From assembly GCA_021776825.1 (NCBI GenBank), contig JAJFFG010000129.1, positions 1 through 64,000 on the forward strand: a stretch of 64,000 nucleotides of DNA, given 5' to 3'. This stretch comes from Planctomycetota bacterium (lineage in GTDB: Bacteria; Planctomycetota; JAJSAM01; JAJVHW01). Positions 38,737 to 47,121 of the stretch are shown here, piece by piece (position 1 is the stretch's first letter; each line of letters opens with the position of its first letter). Position numbers and translations under genes: made by a program. Below the pieces are notes generated by a model, which was not told where the DNA came from, ran no database searches, and saw nothing but the letters and a program-made list of their open reading frames with translations.

Positions 38737-40668
38737 CTAGAGGATCGTCAGGATCTCGTGCACGGTCGGCGTGAACAGGTACCAGTTCAGGTCCGCCCCC
38801 ACCTTCGCGAGTCGCCGGCCCTCGGAGCGGTCGAGCAGCAGACCCAGTCCGACCGCGGCCATGCCGCGGGCGATGTCGGGACGCTTGTCGTCCTTCAGCA
38901 GGTCGAGCAGCGAGCTGCCCGCGTCCTGGCCACCGATGCGTCCGAGCGCGACGGCTGCCGAGCCCTGTGCGTAGACGGTGCTGCCGTCCTCGAGCAGGCC
39001 CTTCAGGATGCGCAGGCCCTCGCGATCGCCCAGCATGCCGAGACCGAGAGCGGCCTCGCGCTGGACGTTGGGGTCGTTGACGTCGGTGATGAGGCGCCGC
39101 AAGATCGGCGCCCCGGCCGTGCGGTCGTCCATGAGGCCGATCGCGAGCGCGGCGTGTCCGCGTAGCTGGGGATCGCCGCGGTCTCCCGCGAGCTCGCGCA
39201 GGATCGGCGCGCCGGTCGGATCGCGCGAGAGCCCCACCGCGATGGCGAGGGCGCCGCGGAGGTCCGAGTTGGCACGCGTCTCGAGATCACGCACGACGAC
39301 GCGCGCGGCCCGCTCACGACCGGGATGACGAGCCAGGAGCCCGAGACCGATCGCCGCGAACGGCTGGAGCATCCCGTCGCCCTTGAGATAGGCGTGGCGC
39401 AGAGAGGCCTCGGCCTTCTCGTGGCCGCTGCGGCCGAGCGCGATCGAGGCCATCTGACGACTGACGCCGTCCTTCTCCCGATGCAGCACGCGAATCAGGA
39501 CCTCGACGGTCTCGACGTCGGTCGCCGTGACCCGTGCCCCGAGCGCCATGATGGCGGCTCTCTGGACGTCGCGGTCCGAGTCGGTCGCCGCCTCGCGGAG
39601 GGCCTCGAGGGAGGTCTGGTCCTCGCTGAACGACAGCGCGTGGGCCGCATAGGCTCGCCGCACCGAGTCGTGCTTGCGTCGACGCCGCGGGCCTTCGAGG
39701 TGCTGCAGGAGGTCGGGCTGTGTCAGGTCGTAGCCCGCCAGTCCGAGGGCGCTGACGGCCGCAGCCGGGACGTCCCACTGCGCCTCGCCCGCCGCCGCAG
39801 CTTCGAGGAGAAGCGGTGCAGAGGCCGGCTCGCCGCGCAGTCCGAGGGAGTAGACGGAGGTGGCGCGCAGCCGTGTGGGCTCCTTGCCGTTGCGGACGAT
39901 GTTCTCGAGGGCGCGCCGCACGTCGTGGTCACTGCCCTCCCCGTTCACCGGGAGGAGCCCCAGCGCCAGCGCTGCCGCCTCGCGTACGGGCTGCTGCCGC
40001 TTCGCATCCTGCAGCACGCGCACGAGCGCGCCTGCCTGAGCCGGGTCGCCAGCCTTGCCGAGCGCGATGGCCGCGCCGGACGCGATGTCCTCGTTGTCGT
40101 GATTGAGCGCAGCCGCGAGCGCGATCTGCGCCTCGGCGCGCCAGAGGTCCTGACTCAGCTCGCGAACGCGACCGCCCGGCGTGGTGTCGCCGGCCTGGTC
40201 ACCGACGCGCGCCGACCACTCGATCAGACGCAGTCGGTTCGGATACCACCATCGGGTCCAGTGACCCACTCCGGGGCCGCTCGACCGTCCGGGGGACGGC
40301 CGCGTCGGAGTGACGCCGGCACCCGGTATGCCGGCGCCGGGCACGGGGCCGGTGGGCACTCCACCGGGAGTCGTCGGCGTCGGCGTACCGCCGCCAGGGG
40401 TCGTCGGTCCCCCACCGGGACCGCCGCCGCCGGCCGACGGGCCGGAGGGCGTGATCGGGCCCTTCGTGGGACCACCACTCGGGGTCAGCGGGCCGCCGCC
40501 GGGACCACCGCCGCCGGTCGTAGGACCGCCGATCTGGGGACCTGGGGGAACGGCGCCGCCGGTAGGCATCGGGGGCGGAGGGGGTTGGTATGCGCCGCCA
40601 TGGGCGAGCGCGACCGACGCCATCGCGCTGAGCGCGACGCCGGTGAGCCACAACGTAGTGCGTGTCAT
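38737..40668 (-). CDS. Secreted HEAT-repeat protein, paralogue 1
   Basis: A 643-residue protein. Signal peptide residues 1-22 end in ALA, and the mature protein would begin with H23 of HGGAYQPPPPP. Residues 30-130 are a Gly/Pro/Thr-rich linker with no fixed structure. From about 165 to the end there are roughly a dozen HEAT or HEAT-like units of about 30-40 residues (IASGAAIALGKAGDPAQAG, VREAAALALGLLPV, VQREAALGLGMLGDREGL). It closes with YLFTPTVHEILTIL. HEAT arrays are protein-binding scaffolds. The paralogue at 49817-51661 shares the mature N-terminus, the repeat array and the C-terminal FTPTV motif, while the linkers differ. It converges on pcm. Confidence 0.82.
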   Translation of the reverse strand: MTRTTLWLTGVALSAMASVALAHGGAYQPPPPPMPTGGAVPPGPQIGGPTTGGGGPGGGPLTPSGGPTKGPITPSGPSAGGGGPGGGPTTPGGGTPTPTTPGGVPTGPVPGAGIPGAGVTPTRPSPGRSSGPGVGHWTRWWYPNRLRLIEWSARVGDQAGDTTPGGRVRELSQDLWRAEAQIALAAALNHDNEDIASGAAIALGKAGDPAQAGALVRVLQDAKRQQPVREAAALALGLLPVNGEGSDHDVRRALENIVRNGKEPTRLRATSVYSLGLRGEPASAPLLLEAAAAGEAQWDVPAAAVSALGLAGYDLTQPDLLQHLEGPRRRRKHDSVRRAYAAHALSFSEDQTSLEALREAATDSDRDVQRAAIMALGARVTATDVETVEVLIRVLHREKDGVSRQMASIALGRSGHEKAEASLRHAYLKGDGMLQPFAAIGLGLLARHPGRERAARVVVRDLETRANSDLRGALAIAVGLSRDPTGAPILRELAGDRGDPQLRGHAALAIGLMDDRTAGAPILRRLITDVNDPNVQREAALGLGMLGDREGLRILKGLLEDGSTVYAQGSAAVALGRIGGQDAGSSLLDLLKDDKRPDIARGMAAVGLGLLLDRSEGRRLAKVGADLNWYLFTPTVHEILTIL

Positions 40669-40907
40669 GGGTCCTCTGAGGTGGTGCGAGGGAACCCGCT
40701 GGAGTGCGGGGCGATCTCCCCTCGATCGTCCGCTGACCGAACCAGCCTATCAGCGCGGGACAGGGCGTCAACGCGCCCGCACGCACGCGAGGCGGCTGGA
40801 AGAACGCAGAGCCTCCCGCCAGGCTCGATACGGTGGAACCCCCTGCGGGGCCGGGGCTTTGCGCCGTGCGGCCGCGGGCGGCGCCGTGCGCGAATGGAGG
40901 GCGGAAG

Positions 40908-41765
40908 TTGAGCGAGCACGACGACGTCAGCGCCTCGCGGAGCCGGCTCGAGATCCACCACATCGAGGACCTCGACGATCCCCGCGTCACGGAGTACCGC
41001 TCGCTCCGTCGCATCGCCTCGCTCAAGCGTGATCGCCGCTTCGTGGCCGAGGGCGCACGCGTGGTGCGACAGCTTCTGAGCAGCACGCTGAGCGTGCAGT
41101 CGCTGCTGCTCGACGCGAAGTGGCTGGAGGCGTTCGGGTCGCAGCTCGCGGAGCGACCCGAGGAACGCATCCAGGCGTTTGTGACGACGAAGCCCGAGCT
41201 CGAACGCATCGTCGGCTTCCACGTCCATCAGGGCGTGATGGCGATCGCCGAGGCGCCGGAGCCGCCGTCCTTCGCGGAGCACCTGCGTCAGACGGAGTGT
41301 CCGCTGCTGGTCTCGATCTCCGGCGTCGCCCAGGCGGAGAACGTCGGGAGCATTCTGCGCAACATGGCCGGGTTCGGCGGAACCGGGCTGCTCTTCGACG
41401 CGGCGTCGTGTGACCCGTTTGTGCGCCGCGCGACGCGCGTGTCGATGGGAGCGGTGTTTCGCATCCCCGTGTGGCGCTCGGAGGACCTCCCGGCCGACAT
41501 CCGGATGCTGCGCGAGGAGTGCGGCGTCCGAGCGGTCGCCGCCCACGTGCGCGACGAGCGCATGTCACTCGACGACGCCGATCTCGCCGGCCCGCTCCTG
41601 CTCGCTCTCGGGAGCGAGGCCGACGGAGTGCCGGACGCCGTCGTCGCCGCGTGCGACGCAACGGTCGAGATCCCGATGGCCGACGGCTGGTCCTGCATCA
41701 ATGTCGGGATGGCGAGCGCGGTGATCTTGCACGAGATCGCACGACGACGACGCGCTAGCAGCTAG
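40908..41765 (+). CDS. SpoU/TrmH-family RNA 2'-O-methyltransferase
   Basis: A 285-residue protein. TTG 40908 is preferred as start because GGAGG lies 7 bases upstream; an ATG at 40833 would add an Ala/Pro-rich stretch. An N-terminal substrate-binding domain (RRFVAEGARVVRQLL) is followed by the trefoil-knot catalytic domain. This has motif 1 AQAENVGSILRNMAGFG, motif 2 LLLALGSEADGVPDAV and motif 3 IPMADGWSCINVGMASAVIL (usually SLNV; here CINV). It should methylate a ribose 2'-OH in tRNA or rRNA. The TAG stop sits inside a 24-bp palindrome. Confidence 0.88.
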   Translation: MSEHDDVSASRSRLEIHHIEDLDDPRVTEYRSLRRIASLKRDRRFVAEGARVVRQLLSSTLSVQSLLLDAKWLEAFGSQLAERPEERIQAFVTTKPELERIVGFHVHQGVMAIAEAPEPPSFAEHLRQTECPLLVSISGVAQAENVGSILRNMAGFGGTGLLFDAASCDPFVRRATRVSMGAVFRIPVWRSEDLPADIRMLREECGVRAVAAHVRDERMSLDDADLAGPLLLALGSEADGVPDAVVAACDATVEIPMADGWSCINVGMASAVILHEIARRRRASS

Positions 41766-41775
41766 CTGCTAGCGC
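41752..41775. repeat. 24-bp perfect palindrome over a stop codon
   Basis: A perfect palindrome centred on AGCTAGCT, built from TAGCAG and its complement; it covers the TAG stop of the SpoU gene. It resembles a collapsed version of the TAGCAG inverted repeats at 12.2 and 38.7 kb, without the CTGTC part. Confidence 0.75.
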
Positions 41776-41808
41776 AGCGCGTTACCAGCCTCGACCCGGA
41801 ATCGAAGA

Positions 41809-41839
41809 AGCCCCGGAACGCTCGACGCGCTCCGGGGCT
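41809..41839. terminator. Bidirectional terminator-like hairpin
   Basis: A 9-bp perfect stem AGCCCCGGA/TCCGGGGCT with a 13-base loop, between the convergent SpoU and MBG genes. CTCTGTTGATCT follows on the plus strand and TCTTCGATT on the minus strand: short T-containing tails that fit weak intrinsic termination in both directions. Confidence 0.7.
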
Positions 41840-41856
41840 CTGTTGATCTGGGTTCG

Positions 41857-44800
41857 CTACTCCCCGTCGGCGGGGGTCAGCTTGTCGTAGCGCTTGTAGT
41901 ACTGGCGCAGGTAGCCGAGAGCCTTGCGACCCTGACGGTCGGCGCGGCGCACGAGGCGAGCACGCTTCTTGCCATCGGTCGCGTTGCGGGCGGCCGCCAT
42001 CGACTCGAGCATCTTGTACTGCGTCTTCATGGCGCGTTCCTTGATGCGAGCCATTTTGCGCGTGTTCGTCGATCGTTTGAACGGTGAACCCGCCCCACCG
42101 AGCGCCTGACCCTGCGCGATGATGTCGGCCTGCGCGGACATCAGTGCACTCGTGATCGAGGCGAGGGTCGCATCGTCGGTCGGGTCACTCGTCAGCGCGT
42201 CGGCCGTAGCGATCGACGTCAGCGCGTCGCCGATGTAGCTGTGGTACTGGCGCAGCGTCTCGATCTGCTGCGTCGTGTTGGCTCCGAACACGAAGTTCGG
42301 GGCCTCCGTCCGGAAGCGCACGTCGATCTTCTGCAGGTGGCCGAGAGCGACGCCGGCGTTGAACGCGGCACCGTTGAAGTACGTGTCCGCCGTGCCGTTG
42401 TTGAAGACCGTGGAGTCCGACGCGATCGGGTTCGCCGCACTCGGGTCGAGCGCCGCGTGAAGAGCCTTGATGGCGGTGCTCAGGAACTCGCCACCCGTGT
42501 TGGCCGCGGTCGCCGTGCCGCCGCCGGCCGAGGCGCCGTTGACGTTGTGGTAGTACCAGATGCCGTCCGAGCGCCCGACGATGACGTCCGGTGCGTCGTT
42601 CGCGTCGAAGTCGAAGTCACGGATCTTCACGTCGTGGCTCGTGCCCGCCTGCAACGTGGTCACGTAGCGGTTCACGGCCGAGTTCGGGTCGGAGTCGAGT
42701 CGCATCAGCGTCAGCGGGACCGTCTTGCCGACCGCAGCGATGTCGACGAAGCCGTCGTCGTTCATGTCCGCGAAGGCCGAGCCCCAGGCCTCGCCCGTCG
42801 CGAAGCCGCCGACTCCCCCCGGGTCCATGCTGATGTGCAGCGGAGCGTTCCAACTGCCGAACGTCCCGTTCCACACCGTCAGGCGATGCCATGACCCGAC
42901 GGCGTAGCCCGCGAATGTGCGGAAGGCCCCGAAGTTGGTGCCAGACACGCGGTCCGTCGGACCGAAGCTGAACGAGAAATCGAAGTCCGAGAGATCGAAC
43001 GTCCCGTCGCCGGTGTAGCCGGACGCGCTCGAGACGTAGACGTACGCCGGACGCATGGACCACACGCCGGACCGATTGCTCACGAAGAGGTCGGTCAGTC
43101 CGTCGCCATTGCGGTCGTGCGGGACGACACCGTCGACGTTGAACGAGTCGAGCGTGCGGAAGATCTGCCACCCGCCGCTGCCGTCAGGCTGGAGGATGTA
43201 GAGCCGCGGGCGACCGTCGGTGGACCCGCCGACGAGATCCTGGAACACGTCGGTGTCCGAGCTCGAAGACAGCGCGATCCGCACCTCGTTGTTGGGGTGC
43301 AGCGGGTCGTCCTGCGAGTTGAACGGCTCGGCGACCGTCGGCTGACGGAAGTTGTGGCGCACCGGGTTGCTCAGCACGAACAGGCCGGTGCCGTCGTTCG
43401 TGGCGACCTTGACGTGATCGACGTCGCCGAGGATCAGGTCCAAGTCGCCGTCGCCGTCGACGTCGATGGCGTTGCCACCCTTGCTCCAGCGGACGTCGAG
43501 TTCCTGGATGAGCGTGACCGATAGGCTCGTTCCCGTGCCGCCGTTGTTGCGCAGGATCTGCGCGCCGCTGGTCGTGACGTTCACGATGTCGATCAGGTTG
43601 TCACCGGTGAGTTCGGCAGCGATCAGGTAGGTCGTGGGACCGCCACGGACCTGCACGGCCGACGTCGAGTCCCAAATGCGTGCGCCCGTGTCGAGGCGCA
43701 GAGCGGGGTTGATGTCGGCGGTCGTGGTGACCGTCGTGCTGGCCAACGTGTAGTTGCCGGCATCGGTCCCAGCGATGGCAACACCGAGCACGGTGACGGC
43801 CTTGTTCTCGCCGACGAACTGGGTATCGAAGTTGGCCGACGTGAACGCCAACGTGAGCACGTCGCCGGCGACGCGATCGTCGGACAGCGTGACCGTCGCG
43901 GTCGTCGTTCCGTCGAGGTCCTTGTCAGCGGCAGACGCGGTGACCGTGAGCGTGCGGACGGTGATCTCGTTGTTCGTCGTCGCGACGAACGTGACGGTGT
44001 AGTTGGCGCCGCCATTCCCGTCGTTCACCGTGCCAGTCGGCGTGACGGTCTTCCCGGCTCCAGCGTTCTTGTTGTCGTACGACTCGTCGACGGAACTGAG
44101 CGTGTCGCCGGCGATGAGGCTGCCGGAGGTGATCGAGGGCGTGCCCGGCGTCGCAGTCGTTCCGTCGTAGACACGGCTGTTCGCCGAGCTGGCGGTGATC
44201 GTGAGAGCGCGGGTCGTGATGGTCCCGGTGCTGACCGTCGCCAGCGTGACCGTGTAGTTGTTCCCGCTGTTGCCGTCGGAGATCGTAGCGGTCGGCGTCA
44301 GCGTCTTGCCGGTGCCGACGTTGGCGTTGTCGAAGGTCTGCGCCGACGCCGAGATGGTGTCGCCGCCCTGGAGGGCGCCGCTCGTGATCACGGGTGTGCC
44401 GCTCGAGGACGTCGTCTTGTCGTACTCCTTCGTGCTCGTCACCGCGGTGATCGTGATTGGCCGTGCGGTGATGTCGGCCGTATCCGTGACCGGGTCCGCC
44501 GACAGCGTGTAGTTGCCGCCGTGCGTCCCACCGATCGTGATGCCGTTCACTGTGACCGTCTTGTTCGTGCCGACGTTGGCGTTGTCGAACGTCGCGGTGA
44601 TCGAGGTGAGCGTGATGACGTCACTGCCGAGCGTGTTGCCGGTGAGTGAGGAGGTCGTCGCGGCTGTCGTCGAATCGTAGACCTTGTCGTCGGCGACCGC
44701 CGTGACGATGAGCGTTCGCAGCGTGATCTGCCCCGTGGTGTCGGTGACGAACGTGATCAGGTAGTTCGCTTCCCCGTTGACGTTGCCCGTCGCAATCATC

Positions 44801-46839
44801 GTCTTGTTCGTCCCGACGTCCCGCGTGTCGAACGTCTGGGCGAAGTTGGTGGTCTCACCGCCGACGACAGTGCCACTCGTGACCGTCGGCACGCCGCTCG
44901 AGGTCGTCGTCCCGTCGTACAGCTTGTTGTCCGTGGCGGCCGTCACCGTGATGGCGCGGGCGGTGATGTCTGCCGTGTCGGTGTCGGACGTGGGCGACAG
45001 CGTGTAGTTTCCGGCGTCGGCGCCGCCGAGGGTCATCCCGGAGGCCGTCACGGTCTTCCCGGTCCCAACGAAGCGCGTGTCGAACGTGATCGAGGCCGCG
45101 CTCACCGTCACGGTGTCCAGGGGGAGCACGCCAGACGGCGAGAACGTCCCGGTCGCTGTCGTGTTCCCGTCGTACGACTTGTCGTCCGCCGACAGAGACG
45201 CGGTGACCGCCACCGCGGTGATGTCCGCGGTGTCCGTCGTCGACGCTGCAACCGAGTAGTTGCCAGCATCCGTGTCGCCGAGCGTGATACCGCTGGCGGT
45301 GACCGTCTTGCCGGTCGCAACCGTCTTGTCCGCGAACGTGATGGACGCCGCACTGACCGTGACGGAGTCTCCACCGATCACGCCCGTGAGGGTCAACGTT
45401 CCGGTGGCCGCGATCGTGGTGTCGTAGACCTTGTCGTTCGCGGTGAGTGAGACCGTGATGCCGAGTGCTGTGATGTCGGCCGTGTCGGTATCGCTCGAGG
45501 TGGACAGCGTGTAGTTGCCGGCATCGGTGCCGGCCAAGCTGATCGTGCTCGCCGTGACCGTCTTCCCCGTCGCGACCGTCTTGTCGGCGAAGGTCGTGGT
45601 CGCGGCGCTGGCGGTGACGGTGTCGCCGCCCAACACGCCGGTCAGGGCGATGCTGCCGGTCGCGGTGACCGTTTGGTCGTAGACCCTGTTGTCCGCGGTC
45701 AGCACGGGCGTGACGGTGACCGCTGTGATGTTGGCCGTATCGGTGTCGCTCGTGCTCGAGAGCGAGTAGTTCCCCGCATCGGCGCCGGCCAGGCTGATCG
45801 TGCTCGCTGTGACCGTCTTGCCCGTCGCAGCGGTCTTGTCGGCGAACGTCGTGGTCGCGGCACTGGCGGTGACGGTGTCGCCAACCAACACCCCGGTCAG
45901 AGCGATCGTGCCGGTCGCGGTCACCGTTCGGTCGTAGACCTTGTTGTTCGCGGTCAGCACGGGCGTGACTGTGACGGCCGTGATGTTGGCCGTATCGGTG
46001 GTCGATGCCGCCACGGAGTAGTTGGTTCCGTCAGCGCCGCCCAGGCTGATCGTGTTCGCCGTGACCGTCTTGCCCGTCGCGACCGTCTTGTCGGCAAACG
46101 TCGTCGTCGCAGCGCTGACGGTGACGGTGTCACCACCAATCACGCCGGTGAGAGTCAACGTCCCCGTGGCCTCGGTGTTCGCGTCGTAGACCTTGTTGTT
46201 CGCCGCCAGCGAGACGGTGAGCGCAAGGGCCGTGATGTTGGCGGTGTCGGTGTCGCTCGTAGCTGAGAGCGTGTAGTTCCCCGCATCGGCGCCGCCCAGG
46301 CTGATCGTGTTCGCCGTGACCGTCTTGCCCGTCGCGACCGTCTTGTCGGCAAACGTCGTCGTCGCGGCACTGGCGGTCACGGTGTCGCCACCCAACACCC
46401 CGGTCAGGGCGATGCTGCCGGTCGCGGTGACCGTTCGGTCGTAGACCTTGTTGTTCGCGGTCAGGACAGGCGTGACGGAGACCGCCGTGATGGTCGCAGT
46501 CTGCGTCGCGTCGGTCGCGTTGGTGAGCGTGTGGCCGCCGTTGTTCTGACTGAAACTGAAGTTGACGGTAACGGTCTTGCCGACGCCAACGAGCTTGTCG
46601 ACGAACGTCGCCGAGTCGACCTGGACCGTGGTTCCGTCGGCGGGGTCGACCGCGAACGTGGGGACGCCCACCAACGACGCCGCATCGGCGGTGCCGTCGT
46701 ACGCTCGATCGGCAGCGACGATGAACTCCACCGTCAGGGCATCGGCGAAGGCCGTTCCCGGGATGCTCAACAGCAGCCCGAGCACCAACACCAGAGTCCG
46801 CAGCTTCAGCCAGCGCGAGTCACGACGCACGAAGTCCAT
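41857..46839 (-). CDS. Giant secreted MBG/YDG-repeat and FG-GAP protein, paralogue 1
   Basis: A 1,660-residue exported protein. ATG 46839 has GGAGAGGG upstream and opens a signal peptide (LVLVLGLLLSIPGTAFA). Residues 35-1000 hold about twelve MBG/YDG domains of 80-85 residues, each opening with NNKVYDxTxxATG-like text and closing with DTANITA. The last opens ADKDLDGTTTATV. Next come FG-GAP/VCBS-type Ca2+-binding motifs (DVDGDGDLDLILGD, DRNGDGLTDLFVSN, DMNDDGFVDIAAVG, DFDANDAPDVIVG) of a probable beta-propeller. A C-terminal helical, basic region of about 230 residues follows (MLESMAAARNAT, RARLVRRADRQGRKALG), shared with paralogue 2. It is likely a surface or extracellular adhesive or scaffold protein; ligand unknown. 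Confidence 0.83.
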   Translation of the reverse strand: MDFVRRDSRWLKLRTLVLVLGLLLSIPGTAFADALTVEFIVAADRAYDGTADAASLVGVPTFAVDPADGTTVQVDSATFVDKLVGVGKTVTVNFSFSQNNGGHTLTNATDATQTATITAVSVTPVLTANNKVYDRTVTATGSIALTGVLGGDTVTASAATTTFADKTVATGKTVTANTISLGGADAGNYTLSATSDTDTANITALALTVSLAANNKVYDANTEATGTLTLTGVIGGDTVTVSAATTTFADKTVATGKTVTANTISLGGADGTNYSVAASTTDTANITAVTVTPVLTANNKVYDRTVTATGTIALTGVLVGDTVTASAATTTFADKTAATGKTVTASTISLAGADAGNYSLSSTSDTDTANITAVTVTPVLTADNRVYDQTVTATGSIALTGVLGGDTVTASAATTTFADKTVATGKTVTASTISLAGTDAGNYTLSTSSDTDTADITALGITVSLTANDKVYDTTIAATGTLTLTGVIGGDSVTVSAASITFADKTVATGKTVTASGITLGDTDAGNYSVAASTTDTADITAVAVTASLSADDKSYDGNTTATGTFSPSGVLPLDTVTVSAASITFDTRFVGTGKTVTASGMTLGGADAGNYTLSPTSDTDTADITARAITVTAATDNKLYDGTTTSSGVPTVTSGTVVGGETTNFAQTFDTRDVGTNKTMIATGNVNGEANYLITFVTDTTGQITLRTLIVTAVADDKVYDSTTAATTSSLTGNTLGSDVITLTSITATFDNANVGTNKTVTVNGITIGGTHGGNYTLSADPVTDTADITARPITITAVTSTKEYDKTTSSSGTPVITSGALQGGDTISASAQTFDNANVGTGKTLTPTATISDGNSGNNYTVTLATVSTGTITTRALTITASSANSRVYDGTTATPGTPSITSGSLIAGDTLSSVDESYDNKNAGAGKTVTPTGTVNDGNGGANYTVTFVATTNNEITVRTLTVTASAADKDLDGTTTATVTLSDDRVAGDVLTLAFTSANFDTQFVGENKAVTVLGVAIAGTDAGNYTLASTTVTTTADINPALRLDTGARIWDSTSAVQVRGGPTTYLIAAELTGDNLIDIVNVTTSGAQILRNNGGTGTSLSVTLIQELDVRWSKGGNAIDVDGDGDLDLILGDVDHVKVATNDGTGLFVLSNPVRHNFRQPTVAEPFNSQDDPLHPNNEVRIALSSSSDTDVFQDLVGGSTDGRPRLYILQPDGSGGWQIFRTLDSFNVDGVVPHDRNGDGLTDLFVSNRSGVWSMRPAYVYVSSASGYTGDGTFDLSDFDFSFSFGPTDRVSGTNFGAFRTFAGYAVGSWHRLTVWNGTFGSWNAPLHISMDPGGVGGFATGEAWGSAFADMNDDGFVDIAAVGKTVPLTLMRLDSDPNSAVNRYVTTLQAGTSHDVKIRDFDFDANDAPDVIVGRSDGIWYYHNVNGASAGGGTATAANTGGEFLSTAIKALHAALDPSAANPIASDSTVFNNGTADTYFNGAAFNAGVALGHLQKIDVRFRTEAPNFVFGANTTQQIETLRQYHSYIGDALTSIATADALTSDPTDDATLASITSALMSAQADIIAQGQALGGAGSPFKRSTNTRKMARIKERAMKTQYKMLESMAAARNATDGKKRARLVRRADRQGRKALGYLRQYYKRYDKLTPADGE
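45290..46470. repeat. Near-identical internal coding repeats of about 250 bp
   Basis: DNA encoding MBG domains 2-6. Units of roughly 250 bp carry almost the same text: the phrase around GACCGTCTTGTC recurs near 45310, 45575, 46080 and 46325, with a diverged copy near 45830. This similarity at DNA level suggests recent duplication and makes the region prone to recombination and assembly collapse. Confidence 0.8.
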
Positions 46840-46993
46840 AGACCCGTTCCCTCTCCTCATCGGAGATCGCGCGCATCACTCCCGGGGCACATCCCTCGAG
46901 ACTCCGCAGCGCGCGATTCCGTTGTCCTGGTCGCGGACCGCGAACGATCCGCCACAGTGACATGTGAGGCTGAACGCGGCCCGCGTGGCCTCG

Positions 46994-47020
46994 TTCTCAG
47001 ATTGACTCTCAATTTGAGAA
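46994..47020. promoter_or_regulatory. AT-rich nested inverted repeat upstream of the MBG1 gene
   Basis: In a GC-rich gap (46840-47121) lies TCTCAA-T-TTGAGA (47007-47019), nested in TTCTCA...TGAGAA (46994-47020). It is about 160 bases upstream of the MBG1 start. An operator or 3'-end structure of the MBG2 transcript are both possible. Confidence 0.4.
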
Positions 47021-47121
47021 TCAGGCGTCACAGGAAGGCTGCTGGCTGTGCGGAGACCGGAACGTCCCGGAGATCGCGAGGAACTCCGGGACCCTGACGG
47101 CGCCTCGACGGCGCGGAAGCG

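Noticed and set aside
45290..46470. CRISPR-like or mobile repeats at 250-bp period
   Set aside because: The repeats are in frame and encode successive MBG/YDG domains of one protein.
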